Source of the DNA: Roseiarcus sp036502965
GTDB taxonomy: Bacteria; Pseudomonadota; Alphaproteobacteria; Rhizobiales; Beijerinckiaceae
Assembly (NCBI GenBank): GCA_036502965.1
Contig: DASXXT010000441.1
Coordinates: 1 to 5,580, forward strand
Length of the DNA stretch: 5,580 nucleotides
Reading direction: 5' to 3'
Shown: in pieces, positions 5,357 through 5,580 of the stretch
Numbering within the stretch: the stretch's first letter is position 1
Layout of the letters: the number at the start of each line of letters is the position of its first letter
Position numbers and translations under genes: made by a program
Notes under the pieces: generated by a model
What the model was told of the DNA's origin: nothing
The model's database searches: none
What the model saw: the letters and a program-made list of their open reading frames with translations, nothing else

Positions 5357-5458
5357 GCGTAATTGTCGATCACCGCGTCTGCGATCGCGCGTGACGGTGC
5401 GCTTGGGCGCAAAAGCAAACAGCAGCGAGTCCACGGCGAGATTGAGGCGCAGAGAAGC
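5350..5458 (-). pseudogene. Doubtful C-terminal coding remnant with a frameshift
   Basis: On the minus strand 5458-5387 reads ASLRLNLAVDSLLFAFAPK and on to RTVTR, with helix-like composition and host-like codons. Skipping one base at 5386 continues as IADAVIDNYAD and a TGA at 5352-5350. An in-frame TAG at 5470-5468 closes it upstream and there is no start codon. It may be a leftover gene end or chance open frames. I do not recognise a family. Confidence 0.15.
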
Positions 5459-5580
5459 TTTAGAACACTACGCCGTGACGTCAAAGGTGACGTGAAATGT
5501 TGCGGTCGGCGCGCCACTTCCCGCCACCAAGGTAGGCCTTAGCTCGGATCAGCCGCAGGGAGGCAACCTCCGCTAAGATC

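Larger units (their letters stand above)
5316..5580. other. Right-hand region without a confident gene
   Basis: Neither strand shows a credible complete gene in these 265 bases. It holds the hairpin and direct repeat just after tetR, the doubtful remnant at 5350-5458, and an imperfect 12-bp tandem repeat at 5475-5498 (GTGACGTCAAAG then GTGACGTGAAAT, 10 of 12 identical). A small GGAGG-CAA-CCTCC hairpin lies at 5559-5571. It may be a promoter region for a gene beyond the right edge. Confidence 0.5.

Overview
The window is GC-rich DNA (clearly above 60% by eye). Its gene types fit an alphaproteobacterium, probably Hyphomicrobiales: a Tat-exported flavin amine oxidase, a class III nucleotidyl cyclase with an unassigned N-terminal half, an AHSA1-type SRPBCC protein, an AbrB-family permease and a TetR regulator. 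The taxonomic call is inference. No mobile element, CRISPR array, tRNA or rRNA was found.

Layout. (1) Positions 1-898, minus strand: the N-terminal 299 codons of a flavin monoamine oxidase that runs off the left edge. (2) 1007-2176, minus: an intact adenylate cyclase with all six class III catalytic positions, of the Lys/Thr (IIIb-like) type. (3) 2177-2310: a divergent promoter region with a small palindrome and a 10-bp tandem duplication. (4) 2311-2769, plus: an SRPBCC/AHSA1 protein. (5) 2770-2879: a convergent gap holding a perfect 12-bp-stem hairpin flanked by 8-bp direct repeats. (6) 2880-4620, minus: a three-member operon, read in transcription order as a broken isochorismatase-family hydrolase, an AbrB-family membrane protein and a 109-residue three-helix membrane protein. 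(7) 4621-4706: a compact divergent control region. (8) 4707-5315, plus: a TetR regulator. (9) 5316-5580: no confident gene, several short repeats, and a doubtful coding remnant on the minus strand.

The most interesting part is 4330-5315. Two 19-bp operator-like palindromes, inverted copies of each other, lie between tetR and the hydrolase operon. One sits in the spacer of a candidate operon promoter with a perfect TTGACA -35 box. The other covers the -10 of the candidate tetR promoter. This predicts an autoregulated TetR that also controls the operon. The first operon gene keeps its start region and catalytic Asp, and a typical C-terminal end, but the middle of the enzyme (about 90-100 codons, including the expected Lys and Cys) is missing and an in-frame TAG lies near the junction. 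Its last codons still overlap the permease start by ATGA, so the permease seems to have been translationally coupled to an enzyme that is now lost. I read this as a decayed enzyme in a still-regulated transport module; its substrate cannot be told from sequence.
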